Source: Cladopsammia gracilis (taxonomy: Eukaryota > Cnidaria > Anthozoa > Scleractinia > Dendrophylliidae). Taken from it: DNA of 64,000 bases. Of this stretch, positions 1 to 11,389 are shown one piece after another. How positions within the stretch are numbered: the stretch's first letter is position 1; each line of letters begins with the position of its first letter. Below the pieces are notes generated by a model, which ran no database searches, was not told the origin of the DNA, and saw only the letters and a program-made list of their open reading frames with translations. The DNA lies in the NCBI GenBank assembly GCA_022457155.1, contig JAJGOT010000259.1:457001-521000 (forward strand). The letters are read 5' to 3'. The position numbers and the translations under genes were made by a program.

Positions 1-840
1 GGGTGTTATTCTGAAGACGCCATTTGATGTGCCAAAATATCTCCACACAAGGTACTTTGTATAAGCTGCCTTCTCCTGTAACCAAATGTCGTCGACCTCA
101 CTGGTAGCAACCACTGTGTCTCGTATGCCTGGTTTGAATCCAGGATTCACAGCGCTTGTACTTGTCATGTACGATTTGTATGCTTTCACACGAGATACCG
201 TCTCATCCAAGCCAAGGTAAGTATATGGATCTGTGAAGGCTTCTGCACCAAACTTCACCACAGTTGTATCTATTATAGTAAAATATTTAAACGGACAAGA
301 ATATCAGTTATGTTTCACCAGTGAGATATTTCGGGTGAAATAAGTATTTAAAAGACCCCATGATGTTTGAACGCAGAAGAAACAGCCAGCTTGTGATTTG
401 ATATCTCGCCATTATTCCATGATCATTTTGTACATTACTCAGTGACATTTTAACTTAAAAGTTCAAAATCACACAATCGTCTGATGATTCTTTGTTATAA
501 CCCCTACTCTTTCGAACTAAGATACCTGATGTAGATGCAGATTACGTTTTACTGGTTAATGTCTTCTGCTGTCATGATGGTGTTAATTTCATAAAGTTAC
601 GAAACCACTAGGTTTATGTTACTTGAAAGGAGAATGTCTACGCGAAAAAAGACATCGTTTACCTACCTTTAGATGCATATCTTGAAAACTGAATACAGGG
701 TTCATTGGGCCTTAATAAGTCTAAACGATGATACAAGAACTTGAAACCTGTTTAAAGCCAAAAGTAAGGAATAGTTAAAATTGGGGTCGTGGCATGGATC
801 GAACGTTTATATAGGCGACTATGACGACGAAGAATGTGAG

Positions 841-1090
841 GACGATAATGATATGATAACGATGATATTGATGATGATGATAGTGATGATGATGATAGAT
901 GATGATGATGATGATAGTGATGATGATGATGATGATAGTGATGATGATGATGATGATATGATGAGATGATGATGATGATGATGATAGTGATGATGATGTG
1001 ATGATGATGATAGTGAGATGATGATGATGATGATGATGATAGATGATGATGATGATGATGATGATGATAGTGATGATGATAGTGAGATAG

Positions 1091-1124
<34 letters not shown>

Positions 1125-1400
1125 AGTGATGATGATGATGATGATGATAGTGATGATGATGATGATAGTGATAGTGATGATGATAGTGATGATGATGATG
1201 ATGATGATAGTGATTATGTTGATGATAATGATGATGATAGTGATGATGATGATGATGATGATAGTGATGTTGATGATGATGATGATAGTGACGATAGTGA
1301 TGATGATAGTTATGATAGTGATGATAGTGATGATGATAGTGATGATAATGATGACGATGATGATGATGATGATGATGATAGTGATGATGATGACGATGAC
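841..1400. repeat. GAT trinucleotide microsatellite, intron 7 of copy A
   Basis: Runs of GAT broken by AGT and a few ACG or TGT triplets. Open in several frames, giving His/Tyr-, Ile- and Met-rich reading frames that are not proteins. Lies between exon 8 (663-710) and exon 7 (2594-2790). Confidence 0.95.
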
Positions 1401-1490
1401 GACGCTGATGATCATAACGATGAAATTTCAAAGCGGTCAAAAAACGTTGTAAGAAAATCGTATTCAAAAGTCTAGTTGAATAAATAGAGG

Positions 1491-1638
1491 TTACTTCACG
1501 GTTGGTGAGCGCGTACGATTTTTATTCACGAGTTGGGAAGAATCACAAACGAACGAGCGAGGCTTTGCGAGCGAGTGAGTTTGTAATTCTTTCCAACGAG
1601 TGAATAAAACTCGTACAAGCGAACGAACCGTGAAGTAA
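1491..1638. mobile_element. foldback MITE-like element, intron 7
   Basis: The two halves are imperfect inverted repeats starting TTACTTCACGGTT and ending CGTGAAGTAA, with GTACGA and TTTATTCAC in both arms around a GAGCGAGGCTTTGCGAGC centre. Other copies: 21272-21419, 40940-41087, 60578-60725. Confidence 0.65.
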
Positions 1639-1650
1639 TTTGTTTATTAA

Positions 1651-2330
1651 ATGCATACTGAGATTTACACAACAGAAAAACAAGACGAAACGATTAAATT
1701 ATCAACACTTCAGTGGAAGGGTTCTTGGTTTATTGTCAGACTCAACTTTCAAGTGGAAAAATTCACCGAATTCACACATCTAACAAAAATAACCACGACA
1801 ATAATTTTTTCCAAAACTATAACAAGACTATACATAATAAGACACTTTACGACAAAAACAAACCAGTTTGCGTACCTGTTTTTTGAAGTTTTTTGCCGCT
1901 TTGATAACAACAACAAATGGCGAGAGTTCAAACTGGCTTGCACGTTTGGCGATTTAATTGCTTTTTTAGCTTCTTTTAGCCTTATTTTTCTCCTGTTAAA
2001 CGTATATTTTCCCTTTCAGCAAAATCTGTTAAAGTTCTTTTCTTTAGGTCCGCAGAAATCCGCATTTTTCATTGAAGTTATGGAACTTTAAACCCTTTTG
2101 TCGCCATGAATGAATTTCTTCGAGGCCTTCAAGGAGGGCGAAGGCACACTGAATGGCGGGAATTCCCGCGTACGATTTTTGTCACTAGTGAAAAATGTCG
2201 TATCGCGATTCTGATTGGTCATACGATATTCTTCACTAGTGGGGAAAATCGTATGACCAATAGGATGGCTTGTCATACGTGAAGGGACGATTTTTATCTC
2301 ACAGTTTTCTGGTGTGTAAATCTCAGTATG
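1651..2330. mobile_element. 680-bp element with 26-bp terminal inverted repeats, intron 7
   Basis: Left end CATACTGAGATTTACACAAC and right end inverse agree over 26 bases with one mismatch (1653-1679 and 2305-2330). The right part contains a smaller inverted structure built on GTACGATTTTT, CACTAGTG and CATACGAT. No coding capacity seen. Other copies: 21432-22112, 41100-41781, 60738-61419. Confidence 0.6.
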
Positions 2331-3991
2331 TATATAATAATTAAGGTAAACAGATAAGCGAACCAAATGGATTAAAGAAGTATCGTAACAGTTTAGGTAC
2401 GTACGGCATTTTAGTTATGTCATATTAATCCGTTTCCCAACTTCATTGTTAACGATATGTTTTATGGTTATGGTCTTATGGTTTATGATCAGTACCCGTC
2501 ACCTTTTTACTCTGCAAATTCAAAACATGACAGCTCAAACGGTTACTTTTAAGAGTGTTTTATTTTTTATCAATACGATTATTTACTATATACCTGAAGG
2601 AATGGTCTGACTAGATAGTATTTCATCCTTATCACCATCTGCCACCACAATTCCCACGGTGAAATTGGTTTTAGCAACTGGTCTCCAGTAATAAGTCGAC
2701 GGCACATCTAAAACTGTAACTCCTTCCTTGACTTGGCCACCACGAGCAAGATATCGCTTTGATGAGAATGACGCGTTTCCGGATCCACCACTGAGACAGT
2801 AACAAAAGCTAATAAAGAAACAGCTTAACCCTTTAAACTCCCAAAAGAGCCCAAAATCAAAATTCAAGAAACATCCCAAATTTCATTTTGTAAAAATTAA
2901 TGTCTTCATAATTGACTCTGGGAGTGATAGGGTTAAAAAATAAGACAATATGAACAGTAAACTGGATAGATGGGCTTTATTGAAAAGCTCTAAAAATGAA
3001 GTTAGTGGTATATTTTTCTGAACCAAACTTTCGAAAGTACTTACTAATTGATGCACGAATTTCCGCAAGGTACTTACATTTTGATAGATTGAAAAACCAT
3101 GTTAAAGCCTGGTTCGGATTCCAAGGCAGTAATGTCCATAAAAATTGGTGTCCACAAAAGCGTTAGACGGGGCTGGCAGAAGAGGGTGCATCATGGTCCT
3201 CCCGGAGCTGTCCGCCATCCATACATAACTTAGTTGGCCTTTCTGAAAGTACGTGACTTCGGAAAGAAGATCGGCCATGCTGATATCTGTACCAACAACA
3301 CCGATAAATTTACCTTGGTGATAACATGGTAGTGTTATGGATGTTAAAAGTCCTGATGAAATAAAATGGAATCGGTGAGATATCATACATATAGCATCTG
3401 TGTAATTGTGGGTTGGAAAAAGGTATTGTGGGAAGACATCTTAGCATCCTAAACACACAATCACGGAACAGGCTGTCCGAGGTTGTGGTTTCATCTTACC
3501 ACCAAAGTCGGTGCACATATATAGACTTGTAGAGGTGGATTGCAGAACGGCCTATAATTTGGGAGCCGAAACATTTTGAATATCCCCTCACAGGGATGGG
3601 ACTCTAAGCATTTGAAGCCCTTTAAATCTTCTAGGACCGCGCCCTTTCCCTTTTCCAGGCAGTCACTGATGTAATATACGGCTAATACGAGTGGTAACCG
3701 TTTCTTACCTGTGCCAAAAGCGTCAATGTAAGGGATGGATATGATTGGCTCATTGCGAACGGTATTGGATGAGAAAAAGTCGTAATAAGTAGCCATGTCA
3801 CTTCGCAATTTCTCTGCGTTCGCCACATAGGTAAATTTTCCAACCTTGAAGCAAAACAAAACGTTTGAAACGGCGAGTTAGTTTGCAACCAGAGAAAACA
3901 TATTGCAGCGTCTCTGAAGTTGGTCAAGTCTGAAAATTAAACTTAATATTACAGTTTCTCCTTTGAAATATTTGGATGCTAAAGTTCAAGT

Positions 3992-4289
3992 AAAATAAGT
4001 AATACAATTTTTAAATGAAAGGACCACTCGACAAATTGGAAGTACTGGATCCTTGTGAAGGATCTGATCAGCAGAAATAATTATAAACAAATAAAATGAA
4101 AGGCTGATCGTACAGAAAGGAATATATTTTAAACCGATTAATTTCGAACGGCACGGCCGTTCTTCTTCAGGGTATAACCGTACGGTTATACCCTGAAGAA
4201 GAACGGCCGTGCCGTTCGAAATTAATCGGTTAAAAATATATTCCTTTCTGTACGATCAGCCTTTCATTTTATTTGTTTAAAATAAGTAA
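3992..4289. mobile_element. 276-bp hairpin insertion with 11-bp target duplication, intron 4 of copy A
   Basis: Insert 4003-4278 is flanked by AAAATAAGTAA at 3992-4002 and 4279-4289. Copies C and D carry this 11-mer once, at the uninterrupted site (43442-43452, 63082-63092). Of the insert, 4085-4278 is a palindrome with 97-bp arms meeting at GTAC and one mismatch. Each arm contains CCTGAAGAAG followed by a GC-rich stem and CGAAA, resembling the CTGANGA...GAAA core of hammerhead motifs in Penelope-like elements. An inverted pair of element ends with a variable target duplication suits that group; this identity is inferred. Confidence 0.75.
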
Positions 4290-5629
4290 GTTAACATTCA
4301 AATTGATTTGCTGGTATTAGAAAGGACGACCGCGATTGTTTCGATGTTTATTTTAAACGACATATACAGTTATGACATGCAAAAGCAAAGCAGTGATTCC
4401 TAACACCAAGCTGTTGACCCTTTAATTCCCAATATCAACCTACAAATTCTCCTTTCTTGTCCCCATACGTTTCTTATTAAGGATTAAAACTGACAAAGAG
4501 AAATTTGGTGATGGTCACTATTGGGGCTTAAAGGTAAAGGCCAGACCCTGAAACTTTCACTATGGACCGGTCTCTATGCTGTCTATGTGGTTGTGTTTTG
4601 AAAACTGAAATACACGTTTCGTTTGGCCGCGGTTCTGTCGTCTTCCATTAATGCTTGGTTAGAAGTTCAATTATTTGTCTGAAATTATTAGAACCTCAGC
4701 CGACCAAATGGTCAAATGAAATCTGTTTATTAGGTTCTTACAGTGACATCAGCTGCCCTTGTCACACCGAGACCTTGTTGATCAGCAATGTACTGTAGTA
4801 TTGGTAAGTTCTTCAGCATTCCATACGTCAAAATCGCAACCGAATTTTTCAGCTCCGCATTTTTTCTTTTGATGGTTTGCAAGGTTGCTGTCTTATCATC
4901 AGTTGGCTCACCATCCGTCAGAAAGATGATGACCTTTTTTCTGGAAGAATCAATTCCATCAGATGAGCCTTTGAACAGGTCAAACGCGCGATTAAATGCG
5001 TTGGAATAATGTGTATATCCTGTAAAAAAAGGGAAAATACAGATAGGAGATTTTAGACTGTTAATTGTTTGCTAAGAAGACTCAGCAGACTTATTGACCA
5101 GTATCAATCCGTTACAGATTTGACAAACATAACATTCCGTTGGAATATATAACATAGCCGGTCAATGACTACCTGCACTTTACGAAACAGTTAATTACTA
5201 CTTTAGTAAAAAGTGATCTTCGATAAAACAAACCGAAATAGCGAAAATCCTAAAAACCGTGAGCAAATTAAGCAGTATAGTGACTGTCGAACCTGCCATT
5301 ACTGAAACCTACATAATTCGTTTTCAATTCATAGCTGCTGAAAGCTTTAAAATTCTTGTTTGCAGGGTCATTCTAAACATCGCCTCCCCAACCCAAAGAA
5401 ATACCACTCTTACTTTCAGCAGTAATAGCGTCTACGTAGCTTTCCAAGTATTTGATGTTGATTGGCGTGGCAGTGGCTAAACGTTGGCTGTGGCAGCCTC
5501 TTCCATCGTTGTCGTATTCAACAGGTGTGGAAGCCTGGTCACTGAATTTCACTACTCCAATCTACAGGAAAGACAAAACGTTTGACTCCATTTTGTCTTA
5601 TTTTTAGCATTCTATACGGCGGTGACACC

Positions 5630-5630
<1 letters not shown>

Positions 5631-5706
<76 letters not shown>

Positions 5707-5717
5707 CCCCCCCCCCC
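5631..5717. repeat. expanded poly-C tract, intron 2 of copy A
   Basis: 73 C, one T, then 13 C, about 70 bases from the exon 2 donor and 70 from the exon 3 acceptor. On the transcribed strand this is a long G run. Copy B has 17 C and copy C has 13. Confidence 0.95.
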
Positions 5718-6604
5718 TTCCCACCTCCGCCACCTCTCTCTCCAATCCTCGGTATTCCTGATAATTCGTTGAAGGGATCATACTTACCCTGTCCCTTGGG
5801 TTCATTGTCCTCAGAACAGTTTTTGCAGCCTCCTTAGCGACTATGAGGCGTGATCCTCTCATGGAGCCACTGTGATCAATAACTAGTACAACGTCTTTAG
5901 GTTCTGGCGTGGCTGTTTCCACATAAAAAGGTCTGAACCGAGGATCATAAGATCCACAGCTTGTTTTGTCTTCAAACGCTGGAAAGTTCGCAAGCACACC
6001 CTTCTCGGAAGCAAAGTACTGCCACTTGATCACAGGATAATCCTGAGAAATGGTCTTCATTTCCTCCACAACTGAATCCGCGACATGGGTAAGGGAGTTT
6101 CAGCATTTTCTGATATTTTCACACATATGCCTGAAAGATCGACTTTTGAGCGAAATCTTGAATCGTATTCTAGTCCACCAGAAAATTGTACATTGCAGCA
6201 TTCCGTTGGGGTTTGTCTCGGAGGTGTGGTCCAAGAATTTTCCACGGCTACTTTGAGTCTTTGTGTAACCTTGAACCTTTCCTTGAACTTTTCGGATATG
6301 CCAATTGCCAAGGTCTGAATCACTGCATTACCATCCACCGGGTTTTCAATAAACTTCAACTTGTCAAACGCCTCCTAAAATGGAGCACAACATAGTATTT
6401 ATGTTATTAGGACCTATTGGCGCTTCAAATGCCTGAGTGGCAACATTTGTATTTCAATGTCCAATTTTTTTAGCCTACTTAGTCAGATAACCAAAGTGAA
6501 AGATCACAAATGCGAACAGCAAAATAAAGAGCTACGTACAGTTCCCGGTATGGGTTACAGCTTTCAATTTTGTACTGCGTTATATACAAGCGGGTGCTTG
6601 TAAG

Positions 6605-6940
6605 AAATTATCCCCGGGTGGGGGGACTCCTATATAAAAATGACGGGGGTGCTCGTCGTACCTTTTAGGGGTCAAAATTTGTAGATTGGTACCGCTTAGG
6701 GTACTAAAATCTAAAATGACCACCGTTAGAATTATCGCGGTATCTTTTAGGGTATTGAGCTAAAAAAAATATGACATGAGTTGCTTTAAAATTGGTACCT
6801 CTTAGGGTAAAAATTATTTTGAGCAACGCCCATCAATCGAGATTCTGGTACCTTTTGGTGTATTTCAGTCGAAAGTTTCCGACGAGCACCCCCGTCATTT
6901 TTATATGAGGGTCCCCTCCCCCCCTCTCCAGGGAAATTAT
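6605..6940. mobile_element. MITE with 27-bp perfect inner inverted repeats, intron 1 of copy A
   Basis: Matching arms at 6632-6658 and 6880-6906 (core AAAATGACGGGGGTGCTCG), continued outward by G-rich and C-rich runs and AAATTAT ends. The interior repeats GGTACC/CTTTTAGGG-like phrases. A related end without its partner lies at about 13070-13135 next to a poly-C run. Confidence 0.75.
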
Positions 6941-7353
6941 CCTGAAACTTAAGAAAAACTACGGTGGACAAAGTGAGTGGAGTATATACTGTATTTGCGT
7001 AGTCTTTCCATGTCAAGACCTTTTCGAGCTCACTAAGTGTAATCGAACTAGAGCCAATCATGACTATAAACTTTATGTAAAAGCAGCTATTCGTAATTGC
7101 TATAAGTACTCCCTCTTTGTACACCGCTTAACTGTTCAATAACTTTATTTCGAAATAGACTCAATGCAAGATGTACATGTACACTACCAAATAATTGTAA
7201 ATAGTTTTAATTGTAAATAGTTTTTTTAATGTTTGTAATTGTATTTGATTTTAGAAATTTTATTTGAGGAAATTGTTTTATATGGGGTTAACCTCATGAT
7301 TTCTCCTTTCAGGAAGTGTTTTTATTAATTAGTTGATTTCCTGAATAAAATAT

Positions 7354-7617
7354 AATGTTATGTTATGTTATGTTATGTGTTATGTTATGTTATGTTATGT
7401 TATGTTACGTTACGTTACGTTACCTTACGTTACGTTATGTTATGTTATGTTACGTTATGTTATGTTATGTTATGTTATGTGTTATGTGTTATGTTATGTT
7501 ATGTTATGTTATGTTATGTTATGTTATGTTATGTTATGTTATGTTATGTTATGTTATGTTATGTTATGTTATGTTATGTTATGTTATGTTATGTTATGTT
7601 ATGTTATGTTATGTTAT
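7354..7617. repeat. ATGTT pentanucleotide microsatellite, intron 1 of copy A
   Basis: Starts directly after CTGAATAAAATATA. Has ACGTT variants in its left third. Possibly the microsatellite tail of a LINE 3' end, since an AT-rich stretch ending in AATAAA precedes it (7190-7350). Confidence 0.92.
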
Positions 7618-8012
7618 TTTAAACTCGTAATAATTTATGGATTACTACGGAGTAACCGAAGTAAACGTTCTTAAATACGAACAACAGTGGAAGAAGCTAG
7701 AGTTCCGTTTGAGTACATAAAAGCTATGAATTTCCTACTGCTCTGTATACAGGATGTTTGCAAGAACTGAAGTATAAGGGGCACGCTATTGTATGAATCC
7801 GACCAACTGCATATCCAGGTATATCAAGAACAAACTTTAAGTGTTACCTGTAAAGTGTTTGTACCAAGACCATCTACTGCTAGCGTAGAAAGCGTTTGAC
7901 CGAATTTCTTTGGATCAAGTATATCTGCTGCCAAGCAAGGCCGAATAAACAGTGTCGAAAAGAACATAAAAATCATTAACACTCTGCTCTGGCTGATCAA
8001 TGAAGAATCCAT

Positions 8013-9160
8013 CGCATTGAGACGAGGTAACGTGGTAACAATTCAGTCTACTCGTGTCTTTTCGTGCGTTATTATATGGCTCAAACTCACCACATTGCGT
8101 TCTTCCCGACGGTATAAGTTATGAAAGTAATTTTACGATATAAATCATGTGTCGTGTGACGTTATTTGGTTTTGTTTTCCTGTTAGGTGACAAACAGCAC
8201 TTGTTTTGATGCCCTCTGGCTCCAGGGCCAATATTGACTTTGGACCTCCTTGAATCACTTGGTATGCATATACTTACTGAGTAAGCATTTGCGTACTTTT
8301 GAAGCTAATGTAGTAAGGAAGGGAATGAAATACCACTTTCATAAAAAAACGAGTTAGTATTGCCGCTTTTATTCAATATGCCCAAGTCTTATAAATGTTT
8401 AATAAATTTATTTATAATTTAAATGCAACCAAAACGCTTAGTCATAGTGGAAACTGCAAAACTACTGGAATTTTAATTACTCTTGGTTTTCACATGACGT
8501 GAAAAAAATTAAAAAACGATCTAAAATATAGATTTTACAGAGCTGTTTCTAACATAGTATGTTGATACCAGTGTTAGAAGCATGCCGGAAACTTGCTATT
8601 TATTCATTTATCCTTTCTGACCTTAAATTTACTATCCTGAATAGATACCCCTAAAAAGTTCTCAAAAAATAAAAGAAATCTAAAAATGACAATTTAAAAA
8701 TCAAGTAACACAATACAGCATTAACGTAAATATGTACAGATCGATGCCTTAGTTGGATTAGGGGTCAGTAGTGCCCCTCCCCCCTACCCTGGGGGAGGGC
8801 GAAGGGATTGGGTGATGTTGTCTGTGTTCTGTGTTCTGTGTCTGAGTTGTTGTTTTTTTTTTGCTGAAAAACAAAGCTTCATGTCGGGCTTTTGCAAATG
8901 CAGCATATTCACGTGCGTGACATAGTAAAAGGTCTGGGATTTGTTACCGATCGTTTAAAAAGGCCCCTTTTGTTCTAGTATCTCAATATTTGGGTCATCA
9001 CGGATCCATTTGTGGGTTTTGAAGTCAATGATCGGCATTCCCTTAGCAGTGTCATCAGTGTATCCCGGGAGACACTCTCGTATTTTAGCTTCATTTTTGG
9101 TGACGAGTCAACTTGGACAGTTATTTCTACTAAAACGTTTGTTCTTTAGGAATTCGGCAT
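8013..9160. other. upstream region of gene A, no gene recognised
   Basis: This is the presumed 5' UTR and promoter side of copy A (same in B at 27722-28873 and C at 47044-48189). Mostly AT-rich single-copy-looking sequence with a G/C-rich knot at 8774-8815 and a short TCTGTGT repeat at 8819-8845. I see no convincing TATA box or 5' exon. Copy B has a 4-bp insertion near 27801. Confidence 0.5.
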
Positions 9161-10020
9161 CAGACTCAAAAGTCGAACCACCTCTTGTACAGCATAATAT
9201 AGAAGAAATTACTGCTCAGTAACTTTCATTTGAATGCTCTCACTATAGGATTTCATCAACAAAATCAAAAGTTACAACTACCTTGTACAGCATATTAATG
9301 TAGAGTACCAAAGGAAAGTATTGCTCAGTAGCTGTCATTTGATTGGTCACACTTTAGGAATTTATCCATCCCACAGACTCAAAAGTTCGAACCACATTGG
9401 GCAGCATAATAAACAGTACCACAGGAAAGTACTGCTCAATAGCTTTCATTTGAATGGTCACACTGTAGGATTTCATCCACAGACTCAAAAGTTAGAACCG
9501 CCTTGTACAGCATAATAAACAGTACCACAGGAAAGTGCAGCTGAATAGCTCTCGTTTGAATGGTCACACTGTAGGATTTCATTCACAGACTCAAAAGTTA
9601 GAACCGCCTTGTACCACAGAAAAGTACTGCTCCCCTAGCTTTCATTTGAATGGTCACACTGTAGGATTTCATCCACAGACTCAAAAGTTAGAACCACCTT
9701 GTACAGCATAATAAACAGTACCACAGGAAAGTGCAGCTGAATAGCTCTCGTTTGAATGGTCACACTGTAGGATTTCATTCACAGACTCAAAAGTTAGAAC
9801 CGCCTTGTACCACAGAAAAGTACTGCTCCCCTAGCTTTCATTTGAATGGTCACACTGTAGGATTTCATCCACAGACTCTGGCAGACTGAAAAGTTTGAAC
9901 CACCTTATACAACATAATAAATACACTCTGTATTTCATCCACAGACTCAAAAGTTACAACTACCTAGTACAGCATAATATAGAGTATCAAAGGAAAGTAC
10001 TGCTCAGTTGCTTTCATCGA
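9161..10020. repeat. minisatellite, alternating 106/90-bp units
   Basis: About nine units built on CAGACTCAAAAGTTAGAACC, TACAGCATAATAAACAG, GGAAAGT and GGTCACACTGTAGGATTTC. CAGACTC recurs at 9161, 9374, 9480, 9586, 9676, 9782, 9872 and 9942. The middle spacings of 106, 90, 106 and 90 form a 196-bp higher-order unit copied twice. Confidence 0.92.
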
Positions 10021-10059
10021 TTACTTATTAAGATTTCTGCCAGACTCGTACTCAAAGTT

Positions 10060-10330
10060 CGGCTACTTTATTTAATAGCGGAGCACTCGCCGGGCCGAAG
10101 GCCCGGCTGCGCAGCCCCATACTCATAGAACCAGGGGATAGAACCAATGCCCGTCTTTTTATAATGGTCATGGCTAGCAGAATGTTTCGCGGGCGCGCGT
10201 GTACCCGCCGCCGCCGTCGCGCAGGACTACAATAGCTCGCGGGCGCGTATGACGTCGCAAAACATGCGAGTACGACGTCATATTGAAACCAAAGCGAGGC
10301 TTTGTTTTTTGCGCGGTTACAAGGCCGAAT
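10060..10330. other. CpG-rich segment with GCCGGGCC hairpin and TGACGTC sites
   Basis: Contains a palindrome GCCGGGCCgaaGGCCCGGC, clustered GCGCG and CCGCCGCCG runs, and two sites of the CRE type (ATGACGTC, GACGTCAT). It could be an end of an interspersed element or a promoter-like island. No gene model supports the latter. Other copies: 29770-30045, 49085-49330. Confidence 0.45.
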
Positions 10331-10451
10331 GTCACGTCAGCTAGAAAAACATTTGACGTTTTGCTGTGAATTTACTAAGAGGAGAAAACCGTTTTAAAGG
10401 CGTTATTTCCCTGAATATTTCGCGGTTTGCTACTCGAGACAAGGATTCTAA

Positions 10452-11389
10452 TTAACCCTATTCAGACTGGGCTTTTTTAGGCAATCTGTGACTGGGGGGG
10501 GGGCTCCTCGGACCCCCTCTATATCTCTGGAACCAGTAAGGCTAGGACCATGAAATTTTCACACAATGTTCACCTCCATACAAGGAAACCTCACACCCAG
10601 TTTTGACCTGCCACACCCAATTATGACGTCACAATAACGTCATTTTTTGTTTTTCCGACGTTTCTTTGATATTTTTTTATCCAGATGCTTAAAATATCAA
10701 ATATAACTGTAAAATCATCTCTTTAATATTACAACATAATAAATACAAACAAGGACACACTTGTAAAGCGAGAAAAAGCAATAAAAAGCGATAAAACTAT
10801 AATTTTGAAATTATTGTCCGCCATCTTGGATCCGCCATCTTGGATCCGCCATCTTGGATTTTCCTTTTTTTTTGTTTACATTAAAATTTAAAAAATATCT
10901 AAAAGAGAAAAGGATCAGAATGTATAAAACACGTATCAAACTAATGTCTATTATCCAAACAATGAACTTAGAAGCGTTATTTAATAAATAGTACAAAATG
11001 TTTGTCTATAAGTAAAAGAGAGCAAAAATTTACCTACCCCTCCCCCCCCCAAATATTTGGTGTTAAAATTTTTTGATGTCTTTCAAGAACTAGTCCCAAG
11101 AAAAAACTATTCTAACAAGAAAATGCACTATAAGTCAAAGAACAAGATCTTAAAATAAAAAATTCACCATATTTTAATATTTTGAAAACCTATGTGTCAA
11201 AAACCGGTTGCCATGGCAACATGGTTAATCACACTGACATGTTATGGATACCAAAATGTCCCTAGATAAAATCTATGAAAAGGTAGAAAATTTCAGCCAC
11301 ATAGCTATTTCGGTGTAAGAGTTATCACAATTTTACTGGAGGGGGGGTTCGAAAAGCCCCCCCCCCCTCCCCAGTCTGAATAGGGTTAA
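10452..11389. mobile_element. piggyBac-like MITE with TTAA target sites
   Basis: Flanked on both sides by TTAA (10452-10455, 11386-11389). The ends are CCCTATTCAGACTGGG and its exact inverse, fitting piggyBac-type ends (TTAA duplication, element starting CCC). No transposase reading frame, so non-autonomous. Carries three tandem CCGCCATCTTGGAT motifs at 10817-10859 and GTTGCCATGGCAAC at 11207-11220. Confidence 0.8.

Larger units (their letters stand above)
1..8012 (-). pseudogene. CACHD1-like: CACHD1-like protein, copy A (3' end outside window, two frameshifts)
   Basis: Visible exons in 5' to 3' order: 7848-8012, 5788-6374, 5414-5561, 4742-5019, 3709-3844, 3078-3352, 2594-2790, 663-710, and exon 9 cut by the window edge at 1-269. 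It shares the exon 2 single-base deletion with copy B (three G at 6093-6095). It also has one extra base in exon 6 near 3149, so exon 6 is 275 nt against 274 elsewhere and the Cache region goes out of frame. Splice sites are all kept. Intron 2 carries a greatly expanded poly-C tract next to the exon 2 donor. Exons 10-14 would lie left of the window. Confidence 0.85.

Noticed and set aside
775..1467. Long His/Tyr-, Ile- or Met-rich reading frames (also at 20553-21248, 40257-40916, 59574-60554)
   Set aside because: They are translations of the intronic GAT microsatellite in different frames; any GAT run is open in several frames.
5539..5837. Poly-Gly or poly-Pro extension of the VWA exon
   Set aside because: It lies beyond a consensus GTAAGT donor, inside intron 2; exon 3 continues the VWA domain in phase.
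7355..7674. Repeating MLCYV reading frames (also near 27070 and 46443)
   Set aside because: Translation of the ATGTT pentanucleotide repeat in intron 1.
9161..10020. CRISPR-like array of regular repeats
   Set aside because: Repeat and spacer are not distinct; whole units are similar, the genome is eukaryotic, and no cas genes exist.
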